Notes: generated by a model not told the origin, from the sequence alone. 64,000 bases of DNA from Terrimesophilobacter sp963702165 (GCA_963702165.1 OY969722.1:1922001-1986000), one strand, 5' to 3'; shown: positions 31,350-40,928, counted from the first letter of the stretch. Numbers and translations: made by a program.

Positions 31350-34300
31350 TCACACGTCGGTGCGCAGCACCTTCTCGGACCAGGGGTCGGGGTTTCCGAA
31401 GCGGTGGGCGGTGATCGCGATCGCCTGCTCGCGCAGGAACGGCAGCAGCTCGATCCGCCCAGACTCTGTCACCTCGTCGGAGTAGATCGCCAGGTCCGGG
31501 GTCCCGCCGACCGCCGCCGCCAGTTCGCTATGGCCGCCGCCGATGAGCCGAACCCTGGTCGTGGCGAGTCCACCGCCGGCGACCCGCTTCAGCCATGCGG
31601 CGTCGCTCTCGACGGTCAGGTACGCCTTGTAGCCGTACAGCTCGACCAACAGATCACGGGAGAGTGGCACGGCGCTGCTCACCGCCATGCTCGCGCCCGC
31701 CCGGATGCCGGCGGCAAGCACGCGGACCAGGTCGTCCACGGCCCCGCCCTCGTTCAGCCGCACGGTCACATCGATCGGGCGGTAGCGGAACACGTCGCGT
31801 TCGACCCCGAGCGCTGACACGTCCTTCGCTTGGCCGAACTCGCGTTCCCAGGCCAGCTGGTCGCTCGCGGCGGAGCGCTGCAGGAACTCATCGCCGCCCG
31901 CCGCCTTCACGAGGCCGGCCACCGCGCCGCGGGGTTCGCTGCCTTCACGAGCCTCGGCCCGCTTCCAGCTGCCCAGGTGCACCAGGTAGTTCGGTCCGCC
32001 GGCTTTCGCCCCGGCGCCGACAGACGAGCGCTTCCAGCCGCCGAACGGCTGGCGGCGCACGATCGCGCCGGTGATCCCGCGGTTCACGTACAGGTTGCCT
32101 GCCTGCACCTCGTCGAGCCAGATCGCGAGCTCCGACGGCTCGAGCGAGTGGAGCCCGGCGGTGAGTCCGTAGTCGACGGCGCTCTGCAGCCGGATCGCCT
32201 CGGCGAGGCTGGAGGCGCGCATGATCCCGAGCACCGGCCCGAAGAACTCGGTCAGGTGGAAGTCGCTGCCCTCTGTCACCCCGGTGCGGATGCCCGGCGA
32301 CCACAGCCGTCCGGAGTCATCGAGCCGCTCCGGCTGGAGCAGCCAGCGCTCACCGGCCCCGAGCTGGGTCAACCCGCGCTCGAGCTTGCTGCCAGCGACG
32401 TCCTCGATGACCGGACCCATCTGCGTGGTCGGGTCGGTCGGGTAGCCGACGCGCAGCGTGGTCGTCGCGTCGACGAGCTGGCGCTCGAACCGCTCCGAGC
32501 GCGCCACCGAGCCGACCAGGATCACCAGGCTCGCGGCCGAGCACTTCTGCCCGGCGTGCCCGAAGGCGCTCTTGACCACATCTGACACCGCGAGGTCGAG
32601 GTCGGCCGACGGCGTGACGATGATCGCGTTCTTGCCGCTGGTCTCTGCCAGCAACCGCAGGTCCGGGCGCCAGCCGCGGAACATCTCGGCGGTCTCGTAC
32701 GAGCCGGTCAGGATCACCCGGTCGACGCCAGGATGCGACACCATCCGCCGGCCGAGCTCGCGGTCCTTCAGGTCGACGAGGTTCAGCACCTCCCGCGGCA
32801 CTCCGGCACGCCAGAGCGCATCGACCATCAGCGCGCCGACCCGCTGCGCCTGCTTCGCCGGCTTGACGACGACGCTGCTCCCGGATGCGAGGGCAGCCAG
32901 CACAGACCCGGCCGGGATGGCGAGGGGGAAGTTCCACGGCGGGGTTACGACCGTCAGCTTCGACGGGACGAACTCGGCGCCATCCACCCGGTCGAGTTCC
33001 TCGGCGAGGGTTGCGTAGTAGCGGGCGAAGTCGATCGCCTCGCTGATCTCGGGGTCGCCCTCGGCGATGGTCTTGCCGGTCTCGCCCGCCATCACCGACA
33101 GCAGCCGGCCGCGGCTTGCCGCCAGTTCCTCGGCGGCGCGGCGGAGCACCCGCGCCCGGCCGGCGCCGCCGAGAGCGGCCCAGCCGTCTGCCGCCTCCAG
33201 GGCGCGCTGCATGATCGCGTCAAGCGTTGCGCCATCGGCGACCGCGGCCTGGGCCACGATGTCCCGCCCAATGCTGTCGTCCGCGGCATCCGCGATCACT
33301 CGAGCGCCCCACTCCCGGTTGGCTGGAAGCGCCGGGTCGGTGTCCGCTTCGTTCGCGAACTCGGGACCGGCGGGCGCGGGTGACTCGAGCCGCGACTGCA
33401 GGCGATTGCGCGAGGGCACCGTGTCGTCGACGTCGGCCAGCGATGCGAGGAACCGGTCCCGCTCACGGTTCCAGAGCGGCTCGTTCTCGACCAGCTCGAA
33501 CACCGCGGACATGAAGTTCTCCTGGCTCGCGTTCTCCTCGAGCCGGCGGATCAGGTAGCCGATCGCCACGTCGAACTCCTTGGGCTGCACGACCGGCGTG
33601 TAGAGCAGCAACCCGCCGACCGACTCGCGCACGGCATCCGCCTGCCCCTCGGCCATGCCGAGCAGCATCTCGAATTCGACGCCGCGGGTGATGCCGCGGC
33701 GGGTCGCGAGCAGGTGTGCGAAGGCGATGTCGAACAGGTTGTGGCCGGCGACACCGAGCCGGACCGCTGCAATGTTCTCCGGGGTGAGCGCTTCGTTCAG
33801 GATGCGCTTGTAATGGGTATCTGTGGCCTGCTTGCTGTGCCAGGTGGCCAACTCCCAGCCGTGCATGGTCGCCTCGACGGACTCCATCGCGAGGTTCGCG
33901 CCCTTGACGAGCCGCACCTTGATCGGCGCACCGCCGTTCGCGACCCGCTCCTTCGCCCAGTCGAGCAGCCTGCGGTAGGCGGCGTGCGCATCCGGGAGGT
34001 AGGCCTGCAGCACGATCCCGGCCTCGAGCTTCTGCAGCTGCGGCTGGTCGAGCAGCGCCATGAAGATCGAGATGGTCAGGTCGAGGTCGCGGTACTCCTC
34101 CATGTCCATGTTGATGAACTTGCGCGTCCTCGAGGTCGCCGCGAGCTCGTACAGCGGCGTGAGCCGCTTCGTGACGCGCTCGACCGTCTCGTCGTACGAC
34201 CACATGTTGAGCTGGCTCTCGATCGAGGACACCTTGATCGACACGTAGTCGACATCGGGGCGCTCAAGCAAGGCCCGGGTACCGGCGAGCCGCCGGTCGG

Positions 34301-34781
34301 CCTCAGCCTTGCCCAGCACGATCTCGCCGAGCAGATTGATGTTGAGCCGGATGCCCGGACGCTTCAGCTTCGCGATCGCGGGGCCGAGCTTCTCCGCGCG
34401 CGCGTCGACGATCAGGTGCGCGACCATCTGCCGCAGCACCGCGCGCGCGATCGGCACGACCGGCCAGGGCAGGATCGGCGCGGCGAACCCGCCGAGCTGG
34501 ATCGCGAAGCGCATGTACCAGGGCAGGAACGCTGGCACTCGGTGCGCGAGCTGCGCGAGGTTGACCGCGGCAACACGCAGGTCCTCCGGTCGCACCACCC
34601 GGTCCACGAACCCAATGGTGAAGTCGAGGCCGTTCTTGTCTTTGAGCACCTGCGCGAGCAGGTGTGCTGAGCGGCTGGAGCCGGCTCGTGCGCCGGCTTG
34701 TGCCCAATCCCTGGCCTGCTCGACTGCGGCGTCGGCGAGGTCCGCGGGGATGGTCTGGTGGGCGGAGGTCGTCGTTGGCAT
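31350..34781 (-). CDS. putA: Bifunctional proline dehydrogenase / L-glutamate-gamma-semialdehyde dehydrogenase
   Basis: An 1143-aa PutA that oxidises proline to glutamate in two steps. The FAD-dependent proline dehydrogenase barrel spans about 100-440 (MDMEEYRDLDLT, RLVKGAN, LLYTPVVQPKEFD). The aldehyde dehydrogenase spans about 520-990, with VVTPPWNFPLAIPAGS, ILTGSYETAE and catalytic Cys in GHAGQKCSAASLV. There is no N-terminal DNA-binding domain, so control must be external, presumably by the adjacent TetR protein. TATATT lies 6 nt before the ATG and no ribosome site is present, consistent with a leaderless mRNA. Confidence 0.95.
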   Translation of the reverse strand: MPTTTSAHQTIPADLADAAVEQARDWAQAGARAGSSRSAHLLAQVLKDKNGLDFTIGFVDRVVRPEDLRVAAVNLAQLAHRVPAFLPWYMRFAIQLGGFAAPILPWPVVPIARAVLRQMVAHLIVDARAEKLGPAIAKLKRPGIRLNINLLGEIVLGKAEADRRLAGTRALLERPDVDYVSIKVSSIESQLNMWSYDETVERVTKRLTPLYELAATSRTRKFINMDMEEYRDLDLTISIFMALLDQPQLQKLEAGIVLQAYLPDAHAAYRRLLDWAKERVANGGAPIKVRLVKGANLAMESVEATMHGWELATWHSKQATDTHYKRILNEALTPENIAAVRLGVAGHNLFDIAFAHLLATRRGITRGVEFEMLLGMAEGQADAVRESVGGLLLYTPVVQPKEFDVAIGYLIRRLEENASQENFMSAVFELVENEPLWNRERDRFLASLADVDDTVPSRNRLQSRLESPAPAGPEFANEADTDPALPANREWGARVIADAADDSIGRDIVAQAAVADGATLDAIMQRALEAADGWAALGGAGRARVLRRAAEELAASRGRLLSVMAGETGKTIAEGDPEISEAIDFARYYATLAEELDRVDGAEFVPSKLTVVTPPWNFPLAIPAGSVLAALASGSSVVVKPAKQAQRVGALMVDALWRAGVPREVLNLVDLKDRELGRRMVSHPGVDRVILTGSYETAEMFRGWRPDLRLLAETSGKNAIIVTPSADLDLAVSDVVKSAFGHAGQKCSAASLVILVGSVARSERFERQLVDATTTLRVGYPTDPTTQMGPVIEDVAGSKLERGLTQLGAGERWLLQPERLDDSGRLWSPGIRTGVTEGSDFHLTEFFGPVLGIMRASSLAEAIRLQSAVDYGLTAGLHSLEPSELAIWLDEVQAGNLYVNRGITGAIVRRQPFGGWKRSSVGAGAKAGGPNYLVHLGSWKRAEAREGSEPRGAVAGLVKAAGGDEFLQRSAASDQLAWEREFGQAKDVSALGVERDVFRYRPIDVTVRLNEGGAVDDLVRVLAAGIRAGASMAVSSAVPLSRDLLVELYGYKAYLTVESDAAWLKRVAGGGLATTRVRLIGGGHSELAAAVGGTPDLAIYSDEVTESGRIELLPFLREQAIAITAHRFGNPDPWSEKVLRTDV

Positions 34782-34802
34782 GGAGCAAATATAACCCCAA
34801 AT

Positions 34803-34820
34803 CCTTGCCAGTTGGCAAGG
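34803..34820. promoter_or_regulatory. Candidate TetR operator at the putA promoter
   Basis: An 18-bp inverted repeat with perfect 8-bp arms (CCTTGCCA and TGGCAAGG) in the 40-nt gap between the TetR-type gene and putA. A TTGCCA inside it could serve as -35 for the TATATT at 34788-34793 (19-nt spacing), so binding would block putA. Confidence 0.65.
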
Positions 34821-34821
34821 T

Positions 34822-35484
34822 TTATGACGTGGTGTTTTCTACCGCGTCCTTGGCCGGGGTTTCGCCAGGCTGATCGGCCATTTCTTCGAGCTCTTCGAGC
34901 GGCACAGTGATGAGCGCGGCAACCAGCATCCGCATCGTCTGGGCCACCTTCACGCCGTCGCGGTCGTACAGCCACTGCAGCTGCAGACCGTCCTGCGCGC
35001 CGAGCACAGCACGCGCGGCGAGTTCGGGCGTCCAGCCCTCCTTGAGCACGCCGCGGTCGGCGGCACGTTGCAGGAACCGGCCGGTCGACTCGACGATGCG
35101 CTCATAGAACTCGCGGTAGTAGGCGTGCGCCGGATGCCCCTCCGTCGTCGCCTCGGCGGATGCCATGTTGTACAACTCGATGACCCCGGGCATCCGTCGG
35201 TTGTCCTCGGCGAGCGAGATCAGTTCGCGCAGCGACATGCCGCTCGGGTCGTCGAAGTGGCGACTCAGTCGCTCATCACGGCGGCGGAGCACAGCCATCA
35301 GCAGCTCGTTCTTCGTCGGGAAATAGTGCATGAGCGACTGGTGGCTCACCCCCACGCGCTTCGCGATCTCGCGCAGCGATGCGCCGTGCAGGCCGACCTC
35401 GCCGAACACCTCTAGTGCGGCATCGAGGATCGCCTGACGCTTGGCGACGCCCTTGGCGTAGCGACCGTTGACCGGCTGCGGCAT
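34822..35484 (-). CDS. TetR/AcrR family transcriptional regulator (BetI-like)
   Basis: A 220-aa regulator. The N-terminal HTH is GASLREIAKRVGVSHQSLMHYF followed by PTKNELL. The all-helical C-terminal ligand domain is of TetR_C_6/BetI type. AAGGAGA precedes the ATG. It lies 40 nt upstream of putA on the same strand with a palindrome between them, so it most likely controls proline catabolism. Confidence 0.9.
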   Translation of the reverse strand: MPQPVNGRYAKGVAKRQAILDAALEVFGEVGLHGASLREIAKRVGVSHQSLMHYFPTKNELLMAVLRRRDERLSRHFDDPSGMSLRELISLAEDNRRMPGVIELYNMASAEATTEGHPAHAYYREFYERIVESTGRFLQRAADRGVLKEGWTPELAARAVLGAQDGLQLQWLYDRDGVKVAQTMRMLVAALITVPLEELEEMADQPGETPAKDAVENTTS

Positions 35485-35614
35485 CCGCTCTCCTTCCGCT
35501 GGGAACCCAGCCTAAGCCGATGCCGCGCCGCGTGTTCGCCCGCTACCCGTGACGCACTCACCCGGCTGGCATAGCATGTGGCGAACATCCGGTCGCCTAT
35601 CCGGGAGTCGCACC

Positions 35615-36109
35615 ATGGTTCAGGTCCGCATTGCAGGGATTGCCCTTGATTCGCGCGCGCAGCCGATCATCCTGCTGAAGCCGCTGTTCGAGGAGCCTGG
35701 CGAGGGCAGGATCCTGCCGATCTGGATCGGCAGCCAGGAGGCGACGTCGATCTTCATCGCGATCGAGGGCGCAGAGGCACCGCGGCCGCTGTCCCACGAC
35801 CTGATGAAGACCCTGCTGGAGACCGTCGGCGCGCAGGTGGAGCGCGTCGAGGTGACGCGCATCGAAGAGGGCACGTTCTATGCGGAGATCACGCTGTTGA
35901 CCAGCGCGGGCCGACTGGTGCTGGATTCGCGGCCGTCGGATGCGATCGCGCTCGCCTCGCGGATGGATGCGCCGATCTGGGTGGAGGATGAGGTGCTCGA
36001 GGAGGCCGGCATCGTCGACCAGACCGAGCACCTGCTGGATGAGGACGAGAAGCTCGAGGAGTTCAAGAAGTTCCTCGACGACGTCGATCCCGAGGACTTC
36101 CAGGGCTGA
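35615..36109 (+). CDS. Bifunctional nuclease domain protein (DUF151)
   Basis: A 164-aa DUF151 protein, recognised by LPIWIGSQEATSIFIAIEG, RPLSHDLMKTLL and SRPSDAIALASRM. Family members have been reported with DNase/RNase activity. The C-terminus is acidic (VDPEDFQG). GGGAG lies 8 nt before the ATG. It appears monocistronic. Confidence 0.92.
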   Translation: MVQVRIAGIALDSRAQPIILLKPLFEEPGEGRILPIWIGSQEATSIFIAIEGAEAPRPLSHDLMKTLLETVGAQVERVEVTRIEEGTFYAEITLLTSAGRLVLDSRPSDAIALASRMDAPIWVEDEVLEEAGIVDQTEHLLDEDEKLEEFKKFLDDVDPEDFQG

Positions 36110-36115
36110 GCGGAC

Positions 36116-36493
36116 TCAGTCGCGCGGGACCAGCCGGATAGTCAGGGGCGCCACCTGGTCGCCGACCACGGTGCCGACGATCCTTGTACCGTGGCGGTCG
36201 TATTTGGCGTGGTACGCGGCGTCGATCGCGGGATGCGCGCCGGGTGCCGCTTCGCCGAACGAGACATCACGCTCGACACCACCGGCTCGGATGCGCCCGC
36301 TGCCGCTGGCCTTGGCCCTGCGGTACCAGCCGTTGTCCGGCCCGTAGGCGGACCGTACGTAGAGGTCGTCGCCGGCGCGTACCACCCACATCGTCACGAA
36401 CGGCCGGAGCGACCCGTCCTGTCGCAGCGATGACAGTCGCAGCACCTCGGCCGCGCCGACCCTCTCGAGTTCGTCGGATGTCCAGGTGCTCAT
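36116..36493 (-). CDS. DUF2255 family protein
   Basis: A 125-aa protein with the DUF2255 layout: N-terminal MSTWTSDELERVGAAEVL, FVTMWVVRAGDDLYVRSAYG, WYRRAKASGSGRI and AIDAAYHAKYDRHG. It probably adopts a flavin-reductase-like split barrel and may bind a cofactor. Its function is unknown. ATG 36493 gives the typical N-terminus; the longer frame upstream is shadow. Confidence 0.85.
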   Translation of the reverse strand: MSTWTSDELERVGAAEVLRLSSLRQDGSLRPFVTMWVVRAGDDLYVRSAYGPDNGWYRRAKASGSGRIRAGGVERDVSFGEAAPGAHPAIDAAYHAKYDRHGTRIVGTVVGDQVAPLTIRLVPRD

Positions 36494-36549
36494 GGTCGTG
36501 GTCTCCTGAAGATTTATGGCCGTCGGTGGCGACCGGCAGACTGGTCGGC

Positions 36550-36939
36550 ATGCCGACCCTGGATCACGTGAGCCGCGTCGCCGCTCGGCTGCCCGGCAGC
36601 GAGGAGCGGGTGACGACCGGCGGCGTGGCCTGGTTTGTTCGCAACAAACTGTACGCCTGGGAGTCCTACCCGTGGCCGAGCGAGAGTCCGACGTTACGTG
36701 AGCTGATCGCATCCGAGCCGGTGATGGGCCTCAAGGTCATGGACGTGGACGAGCAGCGGGCGCTGCTCTATGGCTGGCCGGACGTGTTCAGGATGTCGGA
36801 GGTGCGCTGGGGCCAGCCGAAGGTGCTGCTCCGGCTGAACCTCATCGACCCGCAGCTCTTGGTCGAGGTGGTAACCGACGCGTGGCGAAGCCAGGCGCCG
36901 AAGTACCTCCGCCGCGAATTCGACGGCGATCAGCCCTAG
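36550..36939 (+). CDS. MmcQ/YjbR family DNA-binding-like protein
   Basis: A 129-aa protein of the MmcQ/YjbR family (cyaY-like DNA-binding fold) with VSRVAARLPGSEERVTTGGVAWFV and a KVLLRLNLIDPQLLVEVVTDAW tail region. It is divergent from the DUF2255 gene. CAGACT lies 7 nt before the ATG and no Shine-Dalgarno sequence is present, so a leaderless mRNA is likely. Confidence 0.85.
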   Translation: MPTLDHVSRVAARLPGSEERVTTGGVAWFVRNKLYAWESYPWPSESPTLRELIASEPVMGLKVMDVDEQRALLYGWPDVFRMSEVRWGQPKVLLRLNLIDPQLLVEVVTDAWRSQAPKYLRREFDGDQP

Positions 36940-36953
36940 AGCCGCCTACGCGG

Positions 36954-37751
36954 TCAGTTGCTGCGAGTTCGGACCAGGAGCCGACGAGGGCTGCGGGAGT
37001 GCCAGGCGTACGCGGTGCGGTAGCCCAACCCGGTGTAGACGGCGCGGGCCGGTGCGTTATCGGAGTACATGCCGAGCGTGCACACCCCGTATTCGGCGAC
37101 CGCGTGCCGAGTCAGTCCTGCGGTGATCGCGCGACCAAGCCCCTGACCGCGGTAGTCGGCGTGGGTGACGATGCCTGCCAGGTGCGGCGCGCCGGACTCC
37201 CAGAACTGCATTGCCCCGGCCGCAGCTAGCTCGCCGCGGGTGTTGCGCACACCGAGCCACAGGTGGGTGCGACCGGTGCCCGGGTCGCCCTCGCCGGTGG
37301 GGCTGTGCGCGCTCGCGAGCGCGGTGAGTTCGTCGGCGTCGTGAGTGTCGTCCAGCCGGATCAGGCGGTCCTCGTAGTCGACTCGGGGCGGGGCATCCGT
37401 GGTCCACATCCAGTCCCAGTCGCCGCTCGGACCGGAGCCGAACGTATCGTCGATCAGAACCTCGTAACCCTGCGGGACCGAGATCCCGGTGATCGAGAGG
37501 TCGTGAACCGGCCCGGCAGCAAGCCGATCGAGCAGGTCCCGGATGTCCTCGGTGCCGCCGGCCGCAAAGGGAAACACCCACAGTCCACGCCCGCGGCGCC
37601 CGAACCGTTCCACCGCGACCGCCCGGTCGTTGGCAATCACCGCGCCGGTAAGCGGGTCCGGGATCCCCCACCGCACGAAGGGGTCCTCGCCAGTCAGTTC
37701 GAGCAACTCGGCGTGCGTGCTGATCGCGTTCATGCCACGACGGTTCGTCAC
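36954..37751 (-). CDS. GNAT family N-acetyltransferase
   Basis: About 265 aa. The acetyltransferase core is C-terminal: HLAGIVTHADYRGQGLGRAI is the acetyl-CoA loop, then MYSDNAPARAVYTGLGYRTA. The N-terminal half is of the type seen in two-domain FR47-like acetyltransferases. I place the start at GTG 37751 because TAGCAT lies exactly 7 nt upstream; ATG 37733 and ATG 37772 are alternatives. Confidence 0.8.
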   Translation of the reverse strand: MTNRRGMNAISTHAELLELTGEDPFVRWGIPDPLTGAVIANDRAVAVERFGRRGRGLWVFPFAAGGTEDIRDLLDRLAAGPVHDLSITGISVPQGYEVLIDDTFGSGPSGDWDWMWTTDAPPRVDYEDRLIRLDDTHDADELTALASAHSPTGEGDPGTGRTHLWLGVRNTRGELAAAGAMQFWESGAPHLAGIVTHADYRGQGLGRAITAGLTRHAVAEYGVCTLGMYSDNAPARAVYTGLGYRTAYAWHSRSPRRLLVRTRSN

Positions 37752-37779
37752 GACCAAAATGCTACGCGGCATGCAACCG

Positions 37780-39930
37780 TCAGTGCGTGGCCCAGTTCGC
37801 GCGGCGCGCCTGTGCCGTCGGCTGCTGGACGACGGTGATGCGGTCGCCGCGCGCGGTCACGGATGCACCGCCGCGCCGATTGCGTCGCACGATCAGATCG
37901 AACGTGGCGTCCCCCAGCCGCACACCCTCGAGGGTGAGATCGGGCAGCCACGGCGGCAGGTGCGGATCCACGAGGATGGTGCGCAGCGGCGCGACCGGCC
38001 GCAGGATCAGCAGCGACTGGATCATCGCGATGATCGCACTCGACGACCACGCCTGCGGTGAGCAGGACTGCGGGTAGATGCCCGGGAACGGATGCGCGTC
38101 GTCGCGCGGTAGACCCGACAGCACTTCGGGCAGGCGATGACCCTCGAACATCGAGGCCGCTGTGAAGGTGGCTTCCGCCAGTCGGTGGAGCTCCCTCCAG
38201 CATCCGTAGCGCGCCAGGCCGATCGCCAAGGTGCCCGCCTCAACCGGCCACACGCTGCCGCGGTGATAGCTGAACGGGTCATACGCCGGATGATCGGCAG
38301 ACAGGGTGCGCATCCCCCAGCCACTGAACATGTCGGGCGCGAGCATCCGTCGCGCGACGACGTGCGCGTATCGGCTGGGCACGATGCCTGTGGCAAGCAG
38401 TTGCCCGTCGTTCGAGTTGACCGACTGCACCTGACGCTTGTCCGGACCGAGCGCGAGGGCGTAGCAGCCGTGCTCCGGCATCCAGAACTCGCGATGGAAA
38501 CGCCGGCGCAATCGGGCCGCGCGCGAGACCAGGTCGGCGGCGTGCAGCCGGTCGCCGAGTGCGGCGAACACCAGCGCGGCGTAGCGCAGCGCGGCGTAGT
38601 GGTAGCCCTGCAGCTCGCTCGAGGCAATCGGGTTCTCCACCTGCACCCCGTCGTGACCGACGATCGCGGTGTCGGAGTCTTTCCAGCCCTGGTTCTTGAC
38701 GCCCTTGCGGGATCGGGTCTCGTATTCGATGAAGCCGTCGCCGTCCAGGTCGGCATAGCGCTCAAGCCACTGAAGGGCCTGTCGCGCGGACGGCAGCAAC
38801 GTGCGGACGGTTGTCACATCGTTCGTCCATGCCAGGTACTGGCCGAGGAAGATCAGGAAGTCCGGACTCGTCGACCAGTCGCCGTAGTAGGCGGTGAACG
38901 GGTCGATCCCCAACCTCGACAACGGCCCGTGGCGCGCCTGGTGGACCATCTTCCCGGGCTCCTCGTCACGCCAGTCGTCGACCTCCCGTCCGACGTGGGC
39001 AGCGTTCAGGACCAGCGCGTCGCGCAGCATGGTGGGCCCCGCCAACATGGCCTGCCAGCCGGTGGTGAGCGTGTCCCGGCCGAAGATCTGCTGGTAGATC
39101 GGCAGCCCGGCCACCGGAGCGGTCGGCCCGGGCGGTTCGCCGAGCGCGAGGTCCGCCAGATCCCGCACTGCGGCATGCCAGGCGCTGGCGACATCCAGGT
39201 TGCTGGAGCTGAGCCTCGCCAGCTCGTCATGCAGCGTCGCGCGGGCCTGGGCTGCCGAGTCGTCCGGTTCGGCGAAGGCAGCGGGCGGCGCGCTCCTGGT
39301 GACGCCATCGGCGATCGGCCGGGTGACCAACTCCACCGTTACCGTCTGCCCGGGAGGGACGACGACGTCGACCATGAGCATCCGCCCGTCGCGCGACACC
39401 TCGGCTTCGGTCTCGACGGTTATCTCAACGGCCAGGTCGAGGTCCGGATGCGCGTAGTCGAATCGCAGGCGGCGGGCACCGTCATCCCATGCCTGGGTAA
39501 CCTCGGCGACCTGCTGGCGCTGACCGCGTTCTGCCTCTTCCGTGTCGGCGAAGTCCGCATCCACCTCGACGCCGAGCCGGAACCGGTGTTCGGTGTCGGA
39601 GTAGCTCTGCACCTGCAGGCGAGTGCGCAGCCCTTCGCCAAGGAATCGTTCCAGCATCAGGTACGCGCCGCGGCGCGGCAGCGTTTCACCGTCGACCAGC
39701 TTGGCGAAGCACACCTGGGCGTGCGCACCCACCTTGGCGGTGCTGAACCACTGCGGCTCCTGCCCGTCCACGGTGATCCGCTCGAGGTTCAGCACCCGGG
39801 TGTTCCGGGCGAAGAAGCCTTGCGGCCCGACGCCCGCGATGCGGCCGTGCACGTCAGTGATCAGCACGTTCCAGCCGCTCGAGACGTACAACACGTCCGG
39901 TCGGACTCGTACGCCTCGCACGCGGGTCAT
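37780..39930 (-). CDS. Glycogen-debranching-type glycosidase (N-terminal GDE domain plus six-hairpin domain)
   Basis: A 716-aa protein. Residues about 12-200 form the N-terminal beta domain of the glycogen debranching 'bis' family (SSGWNVLITDVHGRI, GPQGFFARNTRVL). The C-terminal (alpha/alpha)6 region includes GRDTLTTGWQAML, NQGWKDSDTAIV and SYHRGSVWPVEAG, as in amylo-alpha-1,6-glucosidases and trehalase-like enzymes. It would act on an oligo- or polysaccharide in the cytosol. It overlaps the upstream SDR gene by 4 bp. Confidence 0.88.
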   Translation of the reverse strand: MTRVRGVRVRPDVLYVSSGWNVLITDVHGRIAGVGPQGFFARNTRVLNLERITVDGQEPQWFSTAKVGAHAQVCFAKLVDGETLPRRGAYLMLERFLGEGLRTRLQVQSYSDTEHRFRLGVEVDADFADTEEAERGQRQQVAEVTQAWDDGARRLRFDYAHPDLDLAVEITVETEAEVSRDGRMLMVDVVVPPGQTVTVELVTRPIADGVTRSAPPAAFAEPDDSAAQARATLHDELARLSSSNLDVASAWHAAVRDLADLALGEPPGPTAPVAGLPIYQQIFGRDTLTTGWQAMLAGPTMLRDALVLNAAHVGREVDDWRDEEPGKMVHQARHGPLSRLGIDPFTAYYGDWSTSPDFLIFLGQYLAWTNDVTTVRTLLPSARQALQWLERYADLDGDGFIEYETRSRKGVKNQGWKDSDTAIVGHDGVQVENPIASSELQGYHYAALRYAALVFAALGDRLHAADLVSRAARLRRRFHREFWMPEHGCYALALGPDKRQVQSVNSNDGQLLATGIVPSRYAHVVARRMLAPDMFSGWGMRTLSADHPAYDPFSYHRGSVWPVEAGTLAIGLARYGCWRELHRLAEATFTAASMFEGHRLPEVLSGLPRDDAHPFPGIYPQSCSPQAWSSSAIIAMIQSLLILRPVAPLRTILVDPHLPPWLPDLTLEGVRLGDATFDLIVRRNRRGGASVTARGDRITVVQQPTAQARRANWATH

Positions 39931-40928
39931 CGCCGGCTGCCCACCCTGCGAACGATCAGCGCCGTCAGGGCGACAACGGTGGCGACGGCGACTCGGCCGG
40001 CGACCGGATGCGGGGCAAGAACCCGGGTGTAGACGCTGGTCGATTTCGATCCCTCGCCGAAGTCTCCTGTGGTGCTGCCCGGACCGGTGCTCGCGGTGAA
40101 CAGGTTGTCGGCACGGTCATCCGGAGTCTCGGTGCGCTGGCCGGCGATCGCGTCACCCGGCTTGCTCAGGTACCAGTCCATGAGCCGAGGGCTGATGCGC
40201 TGCCCGGCGTCGAGCATCCGGCCGCTGAACCCGGCGAAGACGCGCCGCACCGGCCGGCGGGCGGCCTCCACGATGGCTGCGGCGACCACCGTCGGCTCGT
40301 AGACTCGCCCCACCGGCTTGGGCATGACGCCCAGCTTCGAGCGGGCGTGGGAGAACAGCGGGGTGTTGATCGACGAGGGAAGCACGTCGACAACATGGAT
40401 CGGCGAGTTCTCCGCCTGCAACTCCAGGCGCAGGGCCTCCCCGAACGCGACGATGCCGTGCTTGGCAGCGCTGTAGGCGGCCTGCAACGGCACCGAGCGT
40501 TCGCCCAGCGCTGAGGACACGTTGATGATGGTGCCGCCGGTCTCGCGCAGGTGCGGCAGCGCGGCCTTCATGCCGTAGATCTGACCCATGAGGTTGACCT
40601 CGATGACGCGATGCAGTTCGTCGGGCTCCATCTGCTCAACCGTGCCGTAGGTGGAGACTGCCGCGTTGTTGACCCAGACATCGATCCGGCCGAACCGCTC
40701 GACCGCGCGGGACGCCAGAGCTTCCACCTGGGAGTAGTCACTGACATCGGTGACGACGGGCTCTGCTTCTCCACCGAGTCGCCCAATCTGGGTGGAGAGC
40801 GTTCCGAGCGCCTCTTCGTTGCGGGCGGCTACGACGACTCGCGCTTTCTTGAGACCGAATTCGATGGCGGTTTCCCGCCCGATGCCAGAGGATGCGCCCG
40901 TTATGACCACGACTTGAGGCTCGTTCAT
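39927..40928 (-). CDS. SDR family oxidoreductase with C-terminal membrane anchor
   Basis: A 333-aa short-chain dehydrogenase. Nucleotide loop TGASSGIGRETA, NNAAVSTYG, catalytic Ser in INVSSALGE and Y-x-x-x-K in AAYSAAKHG. A C-terminal hydrophobic helix (AGRVAVATVVALTALIV) ends in RRVGSRR and may attach it to the membrane. TAACAT lies 6 nt before the ATG, so the mRNA may be leaderless. It is coupled to the debranching-type gene. Confidence 0.9.
   Translation of the reverse strand: MNEPQVVVITGASSGIGRETAIEFGLKKARVVVAARNEEALGTLSTQIGRLGGEAEPVVTDVSDYSQVEALASRAVERFGRIDVWVNNAAVSTYGTVEQMEPDELHRVIEVNLMGQIYGMKAALPHLRETGGTIINVSSALGERSVPLQAAYSAAKHGIVAFGEALRLELQAENSPIHVVDVLPSSINTPLFSHARSKLGVMPKPVGRVYEPTVVAAAIVEAARRPVRRVFAGFSGRMLDAGQRISPRLMDWYLSKPGDAIAGQRTETPDDRADNLFTASTGPGSTTGDFGEGSKSTSVYTRVLAPHPVAGRVAVATVVALTALIVRRVGSRR

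Noticed and set aside
38137..40032. A 631-codon plus-strand frame over the debranching-type gene
   Set aside because: It is the antisense shadow of a gene with clear glycosidase motifs.
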